A stretch of 7,185 nt of DNA, from NCBI GenBank assembly GCA_022705465.1, contig JAKJEK010000045.1:1-7185 (forward strand), given 5' to 3'. Under the pieces are notes generated by a model. The model did not search any database and was not told the origin of the DNA. It saw nothing but the letters and a program-made list of their open reading frames with translations. The DNA is from Patescibacteria group bacterium (GTDB lineage Bacteria > Patescibacteriota > UBA1384 > XYA2-FULL-43-10 > 1-14-0-10-43-13). Numbering within the stretch: the stretch's first letter is position 1; every line of letters starts with the position of its first letter. A program made the position numbers and the translations under genes. Shown here piece after piece: positions 1 through 5,778 of this stretch.

Positions 1-259
1 GTATCGCCATGTCTCCGATTGATTGACCAAGACTACTCAGCCCGAAAAACATGGTGATGGCTTTGGCTATTGGGATGAATATATAAGCCCATAAGGGTGG
101 GTATGAATAGCCATATAAATCATAAAGGTCAAAACCGGTAATTACTGTGATAGCCGTTTGGTACCAGTGATAGGTGTCGGCCGGCCAGCTGGTGTAGGGC
201 ATTAGTACCAAGCGGATCACTAAACCGATAACTAAAATGTATATGGTTTTTTTAGTCAC
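1..259 (-). CDS. GT-C type membrane glycosyltransferase, N-terminal 86 residues (partial)
   Basis: This is the N-terminal 86 codons of an integral membrane protein that runs off the left edge of the window. The GTG start at 259-257 is chosen because a GGAG Shine-Dalgarno lies about 8 nt upstream and because the start then lines up with the start of the paralogue at 2271-3656 (VTKK against MTKR). The protein opens with a short basic stretch and a transmembrane helix (about residues 5-20). The loop motif PYTSWPAD (21-28) follows, then YSYPPLWAY (51-59) leading into a second helix. A hand alignment without gaps gives about 32 identities in 86 positions with the paralogue. An acidic residue follows the first helix in both (D28 here, E28 there), where GT-C enzymes commonly keep a catalytic acid; that role is inferred. 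The start overlaps the stop of the upstream GT2 gene by 8 nt (GTGACTAA), so the two are probably translationally coupled. The likely role is transfer of a sugar from polyprenyl-phosphate-sugar on the outer membrane face. The acceptor is unknown. Confidence 0.8.
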   Translation of the reverse strand, partial: MTKKTIYILVIGLVIRLVLMPYTSWPADTYHWYQTAITVITGFDLYDLYGYSYPPLWAYIFIPIAKAITMFFGLSSLGQSIGDMAI

Positions 260-989
260 GGCTGTGTCTCCGGTTTGATCGTTTTTTGTTCTCTAGCCTT
301 AAGCGAAGGACAGTAATTAGCGCTTCGTTAATGATACCTCCGGACATTTTGGTTTCGCCTGCTTGTCGTTCTTTGAATACGATAGGCAATTCAATAATGG
401 ATGGATTGGCAGAGCAAAGAGCTTGGTTTTTTAAACTGATCTGAAAAGCGTAGCCGTTTGGGTGGTCGTTTGTAGTTAAACCCATTTGTTCCAACAGGGT
501 ACGATGCCAACAACAGTATCCTGATGTCCAGTCCTTGATTTGATTGCTTATTAGGGTTTTCGCGTATAGGTTACCAAGCCAACTAAGTAGGTATCTTTTT
601 TTGTTCCAACCAATGACTTTACCGTTGGAAACATATCGTGATCCTATCACTAATTCGGTCGTTTGGCTCCGCTCTATGAGTAGCGGGATAAGGCTAGGGT
701 CATGAGAGAAATCACAGTCCATCTGTATGATTCGGTCGTATCGGTGCTTGATTGCATACACAAAGCCGGTAAGATAAGCCGGGCCCAGGCCGGTTTTGTG
801 CGATTGCTTGAGTAAATGGAGATTTGGGTACCAGGATTGCATCTCCCGAACAATTTTCCAGGTGTGGTCGGGGGAGCTATCATCGACAACTAGTATGTGA
901 GTCGAAGGGCTTACTCTGAAGATAGATTCAACCATCTGGCGAATATTGTCTTTTTCATTGTAAGTGGGCAATATGACAATTGTTTTCAT
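252..989 (-). CDS. Polyprenyl-phosphate mannose synthase-like GT2 glycosyltransferase (Dpm1 type)
   Basis: The 245-residue protein matches the dolichol-phosphate mannose synthase group of GT2 enzymes, which move mannose (or another hexose) from a nucleotide sugar to a polyprenyl phosphate at the inner membrane face. Motifs in order are PTYNE (8-12), VVDDSSPDHT (34-43), KTGLGPAY (65-72), the metal-binding DCDFSHDP (91-98, the family's D-x-D-F/L-S-H-D-P), GSRY (116-119), TSGYCCW (155-161) and ERQAGETKM (207-215). The length is that of the soluble, single-domain forms; there is no C-terminal transmembrane pair. The start is ATG 989-987, directly before KTIVILPTYNE. No strong ribosome binding site precedes it, and a 98-nt gap separates it from the upstream gene. 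It sits between two GT-C membrane glycosyltransferases, whose expected donor is the lipid this enzyme makes. The sugar could be glucose rather than mannose; the GT2 assignment itself is firm. Confidence 0.9.
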   Translation of the reverse strand: MKTIVILPTYNEKDNIRQMVESIFRVSPSTHILVVDDSSPDHTWKIVREMQSWYPNLHLLKQSHKTGLGPAYLTGFVYAIKHRYDRIIQMDCDFSHDPSLIPLLIERSQTTELVIGSRYVSNGKVIGWNKKRYLLSWLGNLYAKTLISNQIKDWTSGYCCWHRTLLEQMGLTTNDHPNGYAFQISLKNQALCSANPSIIELPIVFKERQAGETKMSGGIINEALITVLRLRLENKKRSNRRHSRD

Positions 990-1087
990 CGTTACTTATT
1001 GGTGGAATTAGCAATAAAGATGTAGGTTGGCGCAGTAAATTACAGGTCGGGTTTGCTGGTTGAGCGGTTAAAAGGCATGCTTTCGGA

Positions 1088-2296
1088 CTAATTAACTGGA
1101 ATTATGTGCTTAATGAGATGGGAATTGGTAATCTGATTCTCAACATAGATAATAGCGATAGCTGCTGTCTGATTGGGTAATTGCAAGTTATTAACTGACC
1201 AATCACCAGTCGATTGGGAATTGTTCAGTTTAATAATATTGAGGTTCGAGGGATGGGTGATGTCTATTACTTCAGATTTAAGAATCTTGGCGATATCAAG
1301 GCTAATGGTTCTGGCAGCGTTATCGAGGAGTTCGGATGAGAAAATGATATAGCGGCCTTTGTTGTGTTTGACCATTGAGATGCTAGTGCGGCTGTAATCA
1401 GGGGTTGCGGGATTGCTAACTCTGCCTAGTACCATTGCGTAAAAGTCAGTTTGTTTCTGTGTATCTTGGTGTGCGGACGATCGCGGGGTGGGGTTTTCCA
1501 TAAGTTTTGCCATTGGACTGCGGTAAATGTTTCTGTGCATGGTATTAAAGGCAGAACCGTAAAGTGATGGCGAGTTACCAACCAGTCTTTGAGTTGATGG
1601 TGGCAGGTCATATGGAAAATAGTAACCGCTTAGTCCAAGAGTTGTGGTGCCGGATCGGCCAAGATATCTGGTATGTTCTTGGGTTTTGGGTGTTAGGGCA
1701 TATTCACCTGGGGTGGCGCCAATCCAGATTAAAACTCCACCATTAATTACCCACTGGTCGAGCATTTTCCATCCATGCTCATCGGAGTAAAGTATGTCCG
1801 GAATGCCTCCGCTGGCCATGATTATGACTGACTGTTCAGCGGTGCCATCAGCGTTTTCGCGTGCAATCTTTTCTTTTAAGCCGTTGGCGTCAACGATTTC
1901 GGCATTGTCGTCGACATCGTGGGATTTGAGGTATTCGCTAGCAAGGGCAACAAAATTACTGTGAGTGATTGGCGAAGTGAAGACAGTGTGATAGCTGGCG
2001 TCCTGATATAAGGCAACCTGTCGTTTGGTGGGTTGCTTTGCTAGCGGAACCACAATGATCTTTCCATTGCGCCTATTCTCTGGTGCGAGGGTATAGTTGA
2101 AGCTTAAACTATGCTTATCGCTGGCTTTTGTAATAACAACTTGATCGATTGTGAATCGAATATCTTTTTGGGGAAGCAGGGTAGTAATGTTTCCGGCGAA
2201 AGCGATAAGCATGATAACAACAAGCGCAACCAGGTGGGGTTGGTGCTTGAGTGAACGAATCGGGCGGATTCTAATTTTTGCGAAAATGCGCGGCAT
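1088..2296 (-). CDS. Membrane-anchored extracytoplasmic protein of unknown function
   Basis: I do not recognise this 402-residue protein with confidence. It begins with a basic segment (R3, K7, R9, R11, R14, K17) and one hydrophobic helix (about 22-41), so it is probably a type II membrane protein or has an uncleaved signal anchor, with the rest outside the cytoplasm. The central part shows a beta strand and turn, VIIMASGGIPDILY (157-170), then a helix and strand, LDQWVINGGVLIWIGATPGEY (179-199, split here as LDQWVINGG and VLIWIGATPGEY). This resembles the Rossmann-like core of ThuA or class I glutamine amidotransferase-like folds, where a helix ends in GG before a buried strand. No catalytic Cys-His-Glu triad is evident, so the similarity is of fold only and is tentative. 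The C-terminal half is rich in Ser, Thr and Asn, with predicted strands. The start overlaps the end of the upstream GT-C gene by 26 nt and the GT2 mannose synthase-like gene follows after 98 nt, so it is very likely part of the same lipid-linked sugar pathway. Confidence 0.8.
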   Translation of the reverse strand: MPRIFAKIRIRPIRSLKHQPHLVALVVIMLIAFAGNITTLLPQKDIRFTIDQVVITKASDKHSLSFNYTLAPENRRNGKIIVVPLAKQPTKRQVALYQDASYHTVFTSPITHSNFVALASEYLKSHDVDDNAEIVDANGLKEKIARENADGTAEQSVIIMASGGIPDILYSDEHGWKMLDQWVINGGVLIWIGATPGEYALTPKTQEHTRYLGRSGTTTLGLSGYYFPYDLPPSTQRLVGNSPSLYGSAFNTMHRNIYRSPMAKLMENPTPRSSAHQDTQKQTDFYAMVLGRVSNPATPDYSRTSISMVKHNKGRYIIFSSELLDNAARTISLDIAKILKSEVIDITHPSNLNIIKLNNSQSTGDWSVNNLQLPNQTAAIAIIYVENQITNSHLIKHIIPVN

Positions 2297-3656
2297 TGAG
2301 GAGAGCAGCTCCTTTGTTTATAAAAACAGCTGGAAGCGTTAAGCCAAGCTGTCGCAAGGATTTAATAACCAAGACAAAAATTATAAGGAAGTTGATTCCG
2401 CTGGTAATTAGGTAGACGTTTTTAGTTGGATTGGTTCTCCAGTATTCCCAGATTTCTGCCGAATGGATGACATTATTGTTAATTTGCTGGAGATCAATCA
2501 GCGAGGTATTGACGGCAAGGGGATACAACAGCGCTTGCCAGGCGAAAGTCCAAAGTAACAGGTAGTGAGCGACACCGCCAATTGTTATTGCCCAGAAGAA
2601 AAACCTATATTTATTAGACAGGGAAACCTGAAGCGCCAACAACATGATAACCGAAATATAATACTGAGGATTAGCCAGGCCGGAGTAAAGGGAAAAAGTT
2701 ACGATCAGGATGGCGATATGGCCGGTAATGATCGATTCGGTATCAAAAGATATGCGCCGTACCATCAGGGGAATGGTGAGGATAGCCAGCAGCGCAAGAT
2801 ACTTAATGGCGTAAACCAATGGTAGGTACGAGGTGGCAAGTGATTGGTAAATGGTTGGTGATTGAGCGATAAACCAAATATTCATGCCGCCCTTAAGTAG
2901 GTCGGTTTGCGACCGATCAAGGAGAACATCCCAAATGCTCGGATGCAGGTGGGGTATGACGAAAACAGCAATTGGGATGAATAGGCCAGCCAGCAAGTGG
3001 AGCATGGCTTTTTTCCGTCTTTCGCCTTGGTTGGACGAGTAACAGATGACTAGATATAAAGGCAGTAAAAATACCGGATACAGTTTGAACAAGGCGGCGA
3101 TGGCGAGCGAGAGACCGGACATAAAGTACTTTTTTTCCAAGAGAAAGGTAATGGCAATTAGAATCAGTGCGGCTGGTAGCACATCGAATTGGCCGATGAC
3201 AGAACTAGTGAAGATAACAAGAGGATTGAGATACCACATAGCGAAAACTTTCTCTGCCCGCAGTAGACTGGTTGGCCTGGCAATTAAAAATAACATATAG
3301 GCAATAGCGGTATCCGCAAGAATTAGAGGGATTTTATAGCCAAGATTAAAGGCGGGCGAGGTGATAAAACCGATTGTGTTTGGATTATTAATTGTCGCGT
3401 CAACCATGCCTTGCACGTATCCACCAAGTGCCGCCGCCCCTGAAAAGAATGTGACCACTTTACCGACTAGTAGTAAAACAAATGCCCAAAGCGGAGGATA
3501 GGAAAAGTTGCCAAATTCGTACAGTCGGTAACCATTAAGCAGGTCATTGGTGACACTAAACCAGGCAAAGGCTTCTCTTGGCCAGCTGGTGTATGGGGCG
3601 ATGAGCAAGCGCAGAAGGAGGCCGAGGATTAATATTGTCCAAACCCGTTTAGTCAT
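2271..3656 (-). CDS. GT-C type polyprenyl-phosphate-sugar-dependent glycosyltransferase
   Basis: This 461-residue, strongly hydrophobic protein has roughly nine to eleven membrane helices. It carries GT-C features seen in GT87 and PIG-M-like mannosyltransferases: an acidic residue after helix 1 (E28 in PYTSWPRE), FSYPPLW (51-57), KIPLILADTAIAY (108-120), WYLNPLVIF (141-149), GQFDVLP (155-161) and KLYPVFLLP (191-199). Such enzymes use a polyprenyl-phosphate-linked sugar on the outer face of the membrane. The open frame extends 13 codons upstream to a GTG at 3695. ATG 3656-3654 is preferred because it has a GGAG ribosome binding site 5 nt upstream and places MTKR next to the first helix. It is the first gene of the minus-strand cluster and is transcribed away from the GT2 gene at 3933. 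A paralogue lies three genes downstream at 1-259. The exact acceptor cannot be read from the sequence, and membership of a particular CAZy family is inferred from motifs. Confidence 0.85.
   Translation of the reverse strand: MTKRVWTILILGLLLRLLIAPYTSWPREAFAWFSVTNDLLNGYRLYEFGNFSYPPLWAFVLLLVGKVVTFFSGAAALGGYVQGMVDATINNPNTIGFITSPAFNLGYKIPLILADTAIAYMLFLIARPTSLLRAEKVFAMWYLNPLVIFTSSVIGQFDVLPAALILIAITFLLEKKYFMSGLSLAIAALFKLYPVFLLPLYLVICYSSNQGERRKKAMLHLLAGLFIPIAVFVIPHLHPSIWDVLLDRSQTDLLKGGMNIWFIAQSPTIYQSLATSYLPLVYAIKYLALLAILTIPLMVRRISFDTESIITGHIAILIVTFSLYSGLANPQYYISVIMLLALQVSLSNKYRFFFWAITIGGVAHYLLLWTFAWQALLYPLAVNTSLIDLQQINNNVIHSAEIWEYWRTNPTKNVYLITSGINFLIIFVLVIKSLRQLGLTLPAVFINKGAALLNAAHFRKN
2299..2313 (-). 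promoter_or_regulatory. Ribosome binding site inside a small hairpin, upstream of the 402-residue gene
   Basis: On the minus strand the only Shine-Dalgarno before ATG 2296 is AGGAG at 2313-2309, 12 nt from the start. It can pair perfectly with CTCCT at 2303-2299 across a 5-nt loop. The element lies inside the last codons of the upstream GT-C gene, so ribosomes translating that gene would open the hairpin. This would couple translation of the two genes. The pairing is visible in the sequence; the regulatory role is inferred. Confidence 0.4.
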
Positions 3657-3745
3657 TAATACTCCAAGCGTTTGTGAATTCGAGATGAAAGGCACGAAAA
3701 ATATGCCGAAGAAACAGCGGCAAGTGAACTATACTTACTACTATT

Positions 3746-3766
3746 ATTACTCACTTTTTGAGTAGT
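3746..3766. repeat. Short inverted repeat in the divergent promoter region
   Basis: ATTACTCA (3746-3753) and TGAGTAGT (3759-3766) form an 8-bp stem, with one G-T wobble, around a CTTTT loop. It lies between the two divergent genes, so an operator or a weak hairpin is possible. It has no following T-tract on either strand and is not a convincing terminator. Confidence 0.35.
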
Positions 3767-3779
3767 TGTACACTCTTAT

Positions 3780-3785
3780 ATTATA
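3780..3785 (-). promoter_or_regulatory. Possible -10 element for the minus-strand glycosyltransferase cluster
   Basis: On the minus strand these six bases read TATAAT, a perfect sigma70 -10 hexamer, about 124 nt upstream of ATG 3656. The -35 region is poor (TATCGT at 17-bp spacing), so the call rests mainly on the -10 box and its location. A second candidate is TGTACA (3772-3767) and TAATAA (3749-3744) with a 17-bp spacer. Confidence 0.3.
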
Positions 3786-3813
3786 GGTTGTTGGCATTAT
3801 TCACGATACCGGT

Positions 3814-3842
3814 TTGAGGGGGTGGATTGCTTTTGCTATTAT
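3814..3842 (+). promoter_or_regulatory. Candidate sigma70 promoter with extended -10 for the GT2 gene
   Basis: TTGAGG (3814-3819) and TATTAT (3837-3842) are separated by 17 bp, and TG at 3834-3835 makes an extended -10. The predicted start is near 3849, giving a leader of about 84 nt before the gene at 3933. Confidence 0.45.
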
Positions 3843-3932
3843 GGAGAAGCTAATTTGGTCTATTAATATCTAAGATAATACTGGACGTATTGCTAGTTGG
3901 ACGGCAATGCGACTATATAGTTTTGATTCATC

Positions 3933-4994
3933 ATGAGAAATTCGGGAGAGAATAAGCCAAAAGTATCAATTGTCATACCTTCGTTTAATCGAAGACAATT
4001 TTTGCCGGAGACGATCGAATCAGTAGTCTCACAAACTTTTACTAACTGGGAATGCTTGGTGGTGGACGATCGTTCCACTGATGATACCGGTAAATTGATT
4101 CAAGAGAGGTTTGGCCGCGATCCGAGGGTAATTTTTGTCACAAGGACAAGACCAGTTAAGGGCGCATGTGCCTGCAGAAACGAGGGATTGGAACGGGCTC
4201 GTGGGGATTATGTGATTTTTTTGGATTCGGACGATATTCTATTGCCGATTGCATTAGAGAATCGGGTGCAGATAATGGATAATAATTCAAAAATTGATTT
4301 TGCCGTGTTCCCCTACTATGTGTTTCGCAAGACGATTGGTGATAAAGGATCTGCCTGTCGTTTAATGCCGTCGGAGTCAAGCGCATTAGACCGGTTTTTA
4401 GCGTGTCATACGCCGTGGCAGACGACCGGCCCAATCTGGCGAAGGAAGTCTTTGGACAAGATTGGCGGGTGGGCAGAGGATTTGCCGAGTTGGCAAGACT
4501 GGGATCTGCACATCAGGGCGTTGCTTGGCGATATGAACTACAAGGTTGTTAATGAACCTGATTACTATTGGCGAATTACCAGGACTGGTTCAATTACCTG
4601 GGCTTCGGTATTTTTACCCCATCACTTGCGATCACATGAACAAATACTAATTAAGATGGTTGAGCGCTTTTGGCAGGCAGGCAAGTTAAATGCTGCCAGA
4701 TTACAACGGATTGTTCGATTGTTGGCTTGGGTTGCAGCTCAGTGGGCTAGCCAGGGCAATGCCGCCGAAGGAGTACGAATTTGGCGCTTGTGTCGCAAAC
4801 ATCGGCTAATCGGTGTTTGCCAATATTGGCGCGGATTAGTTTGTTTTCGATTGTTGCCAATGTCTTTTGGCAACCGGTATATCAGAAGGGTAATGAGGGT
4901 ATTGCTATTGATGGATATTGAGATGGGGCTAGGCAGGACCAGAATCATTAGCGATCAAGCAGTGGAAAATATACAACAATCTTGGAGATTATAG
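3933..4994 (+). CDS. Family 2 glycosyltransferase, surface polysaccharide type
   Basis: The 353-residue protein has an N-terminal GT-A catalytic domain (about 10-240). Motifs are VSIVIPSFNRRQFL (11-24), LVVDDRSTDDT (42-52), CACRNEGLERARGDY (79-93), the metal-binding FLDSDD (96-101), and WQDWDLHIRAL (187-197), which sits where GT2 enzymes keep their catalytic base. The remaining 110 residues are helical and basic, probably a membrane-associating or acceptor-binding tail; no clear transmembrane helix is present. Such enzymes transfer a sugar from a nucleotide sugar to a growing glycan on the cytoplasmic side. Donor and acceptor cannot be told. The start is ATG 3933: an in-frame TGA lies at 3924, so there is no earlier start, but the Shine-Dalgarno is weak or absent. 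It is divergent from the lipid-linked sugar cluster and is followed without an obvious terminator by the GC-rich unit. Confidence 0.88.
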   Translation: MRNSGENKPKVSIVIPSFNRRQFLPETIESVVSQTFTNWECLVVDDRSTDDTGKLIQERFGRDPRVIFVTRTRPVKGACACRNEGLERARGDYVIFLDSDDILLPIALENRVQIMDNNSKIDFAVFPYYVFRKTIGDKGSACRLMPSESSALDRFLACHTPWQTTGPIWRRKSLDKIGGWAEDLPSWQDWDLHIRALLGDMNYKVVNEPDYYWRITRTGSITWASVFLPHHLRSHEQILIKMVERFWQAGKLNAARLQRIVRLLAWVAAQWASQGNAAEGVRIWRLCRKHRLIGVCQYWRGLVCFRLLPMSFGNRYIRRVMRVLLLMDIEMGLGRTRIISDQAVENIQQSWRL

Positions 4995-5029
4995 CTTTGG
5001 TTATTGGTATATGACAGAGATGGATGATA

Positions 5030-5058
5030 TTTACAATAAGGCCAAAATGTGATATAAT
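5030..5058 (+). promoter_or_regulatory. Strong sigma70 promoter with extended -10
   Basis: TTTACA (5030-5035, five of six consensus bases) is followed after 17 bp by a perfect TATAAT (5053-5058), with TG at 5050-5051 giving an extended -10. Transcription should start near 5065, about 28 nt before the ATG at 5093. This is the best promoter in the window and belongs to the GC-rich gene, although it lies in AT-rich sequence. Confidence 0.8.
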
Positions 5059-5092
5059 AAAAGGGTTTAGTACGTGAGAGGGGGGTGCGAAC

Positions 5093-5644
5093 ATGCGATG
5101 GCTGGTGTGGCTGGCAGTGCTTTGCACTGCTTCGTTTGTTCCGGCGGGGGCCGAGGAATTGGTCCTCTGGCCGGTGGCACCGAGGCCCAGCGACTCTGCT
5201 GTGCTCGAACTCCGGCCGGCGGGTGAAACGGTGGTGATCAGAGAGGTGAGGGAACCGCCTTCGCTTCGTAATATGCCGCCGAAGCCTGAGTGGGCGATTG
5301 ACCCGGAGGCTCGTCGCCAGGCGGTCGAGGATGGTAAGCGGTGGCTGGCCGAGTGCCGGCAGGGTGACTTCACGCACATCATGGAGCTGATGGTGGCGTG
5401 CAAGACCTATTCGCTGACTTACACTGAGCTCGAGGCTGAGCCGCGCGAGGTTTGCTCCTATTTCCACAGGAGCCAGCTGGCTTTGTGCCGGCGGTGGCTG
5501 GCCGAGTGCCGGCAAGGCAACTACGAGAACGCGATCCGATTGATCGAGGAGAGGATAGCGTTCGGTTTTTCTGACCGGCAGCTCGGGGCAAAGAGGGGGG
5601 AGTTGCGGCTGTATGTAGATCGCAAGCTCGCCCCTCCAAGGTGA
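5093..5644 (+). CDS. Small exported protein with two 51-residue repeats, unknown function
   Basis: I do not recognise this 183-residue protein. Residues 1-20 are a classic signal peptide (R2, a hydrophobic core, and AGA before E21), so cleavage after A20 is expected. A Pro-rich segment follows (about 26-68). Then come two co-linear repeats: KRWLAECRQGDF (82-93) opens the first and RRWLAECRQGNY (133-144) the second, 51 residues apart. Each continues into a predicted amphipathic helix and ends alike (YFHRSQL, YVDRKL). The mature part has five Cys (88, 103, 121, 132, 139), which could form disulfides outside the cytoplasm. ATG 5093 is preceded by a purine-rich GAGAGGGGGG site. Codons are GC-rich (CTG, GCC, GAG, CGG): 44 of 60 bases are G/C at 5161-5220, against 24 of 60 at 4861-4920 in the neighbour. 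It has its own promoter and terminator, so it is a monocistronic unit, possibly acquired. The signal peptide, repeats and signals support a real gene; no function is claimed. Confidence 0.8.
   Translation: MRWLVWLAVLCTASFVPAGAEELVLWPVAPRPSDSAVLELRPAGETVVIREVREPPSLRNMPPKPEWAIDPEARRQAVEDGKRWLAECRQGDFTHIMELMVACKTYSLTYTELEAEPREVCSYFHRSQLALCRRWLAECRQGNYENAIRLIEERIAFGFSDRQLGAKRGELRLYVDRKLAPPR
5338..5514 (+). repeat. Pair of identical 24-bp direct repeats within the exported-protein gene
   Basis: Positions 5338-5361 and 5491-5514 are identical and lie 153 bp (51 codons) apart, in frame. They encode the RWLAECRQ core of each protein repeat. The first mismatch is at 5362 against 5515. The rest of the two repeat units is much less alike at both DNA and protein level. 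Confidence 0.85.
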
Positions 5645-5655
5645 CGACAACACTT

Positions 5656-5686
5656 AGGGCCTGGCATTATGCCAGGCCCTCTTTTT
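5656..5686 (+). terminator. Intrinsic terminator of the GC-rich unit
   Basis: A perfect 11-bp inverted repeat, AGGGCCTGGCA (5656-5666) and TGCCAGGCCCT (5670-5680), with a 3-nt loop, is followed by C and five T (5682-5686). It begins 12 nt after the TGA stop of the exported-protein gene. It should end that transcript and insulate the sulfate-activation gene downstream. Confidence 0.92.
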
Positions 5687-5700
5687 GCTGCATTGGATAT

Positions 5701-5730
5701 TTGGTGTTTTTAGTTAAAGATGTGTAGAAT
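5701..5730 (+). promoter_or_regulatory. Weak promoter candidate for the sulfate-activation gene
   Basis: TTGGTG (5701-5706) and TAGAAT (5725-5730) are spaced by 18 bp in the 92-bp gap between the terminator and the gene at 5779. Both boxes are imperfect. A promoter is expected here because the terminator cuts off upstream transcription. Confidence 0.3.
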
Positions 5731-5778
5731 GATGACGGTGAAAAATGCTGAATAACTTGGACTAAAATGGAGAAATAA

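Larger units (their letters stand above)
3657..3932. other. Divergent intergenic region between the minus-strand cluster and the plus-strand GT2 gene
   Basis: This 276-bp stretch separates two divergently transcribed glycosyltransferase genes and must hold both promoters unless other genes drive them. It contains a tract rich in A and T (about 3721-3790), an inverted repeat at 3746-3766, and promoter candidates given separately. The only open frame on the plus strand ends at 3765 and would give a 26-residue Tyr-rich peptide from ATG 3685; I do not regard it as a gene. Confidence 0.7.

Noticed and set aside
990..1087. Possible terminator or promoter in the 98-nt gap before the mannose synthase-like gene
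   Set aside because: No hairpin with a T-tract and no paired -35/-10 boxes of acceptable quality could be found on the minus strand.
182..3594. A short identical DNA stretch (gccagctggtgta) near 184 and 3581
   Set aside because: It encodes the conserved YTSWP loop of the two GT-C paralogues and is explained by their homology; it is not a mobile-element or recombination repeat.
3657..3695. A 13-codon upstream extension of the GT-C gene to GTG 3695
   Set aside because: ATG 3656 has a good GGAG site 5 nt upstream and matches the start of the paralogue; the extension is not hydrophobic and has no ribosome binding site.
3685..3765. A 26-codon Tyr-rich open frame between the divergent genes
   Set aside because: It has no convincing ribosome binding site, lies in the promoter region, and its run of Tyr codons reflects a simple AT-rich tract.
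4948..5653. Three long minus-strand open frames (232, 151 and 86 codons) antisense to the exported-protein gene
   Set aside because: They arise because GC-rich codons opposite the real gene contain few stops. They lack domain signatures, and the promoter, ribosome binding site, signal peptide and terminator all support the plus strand.
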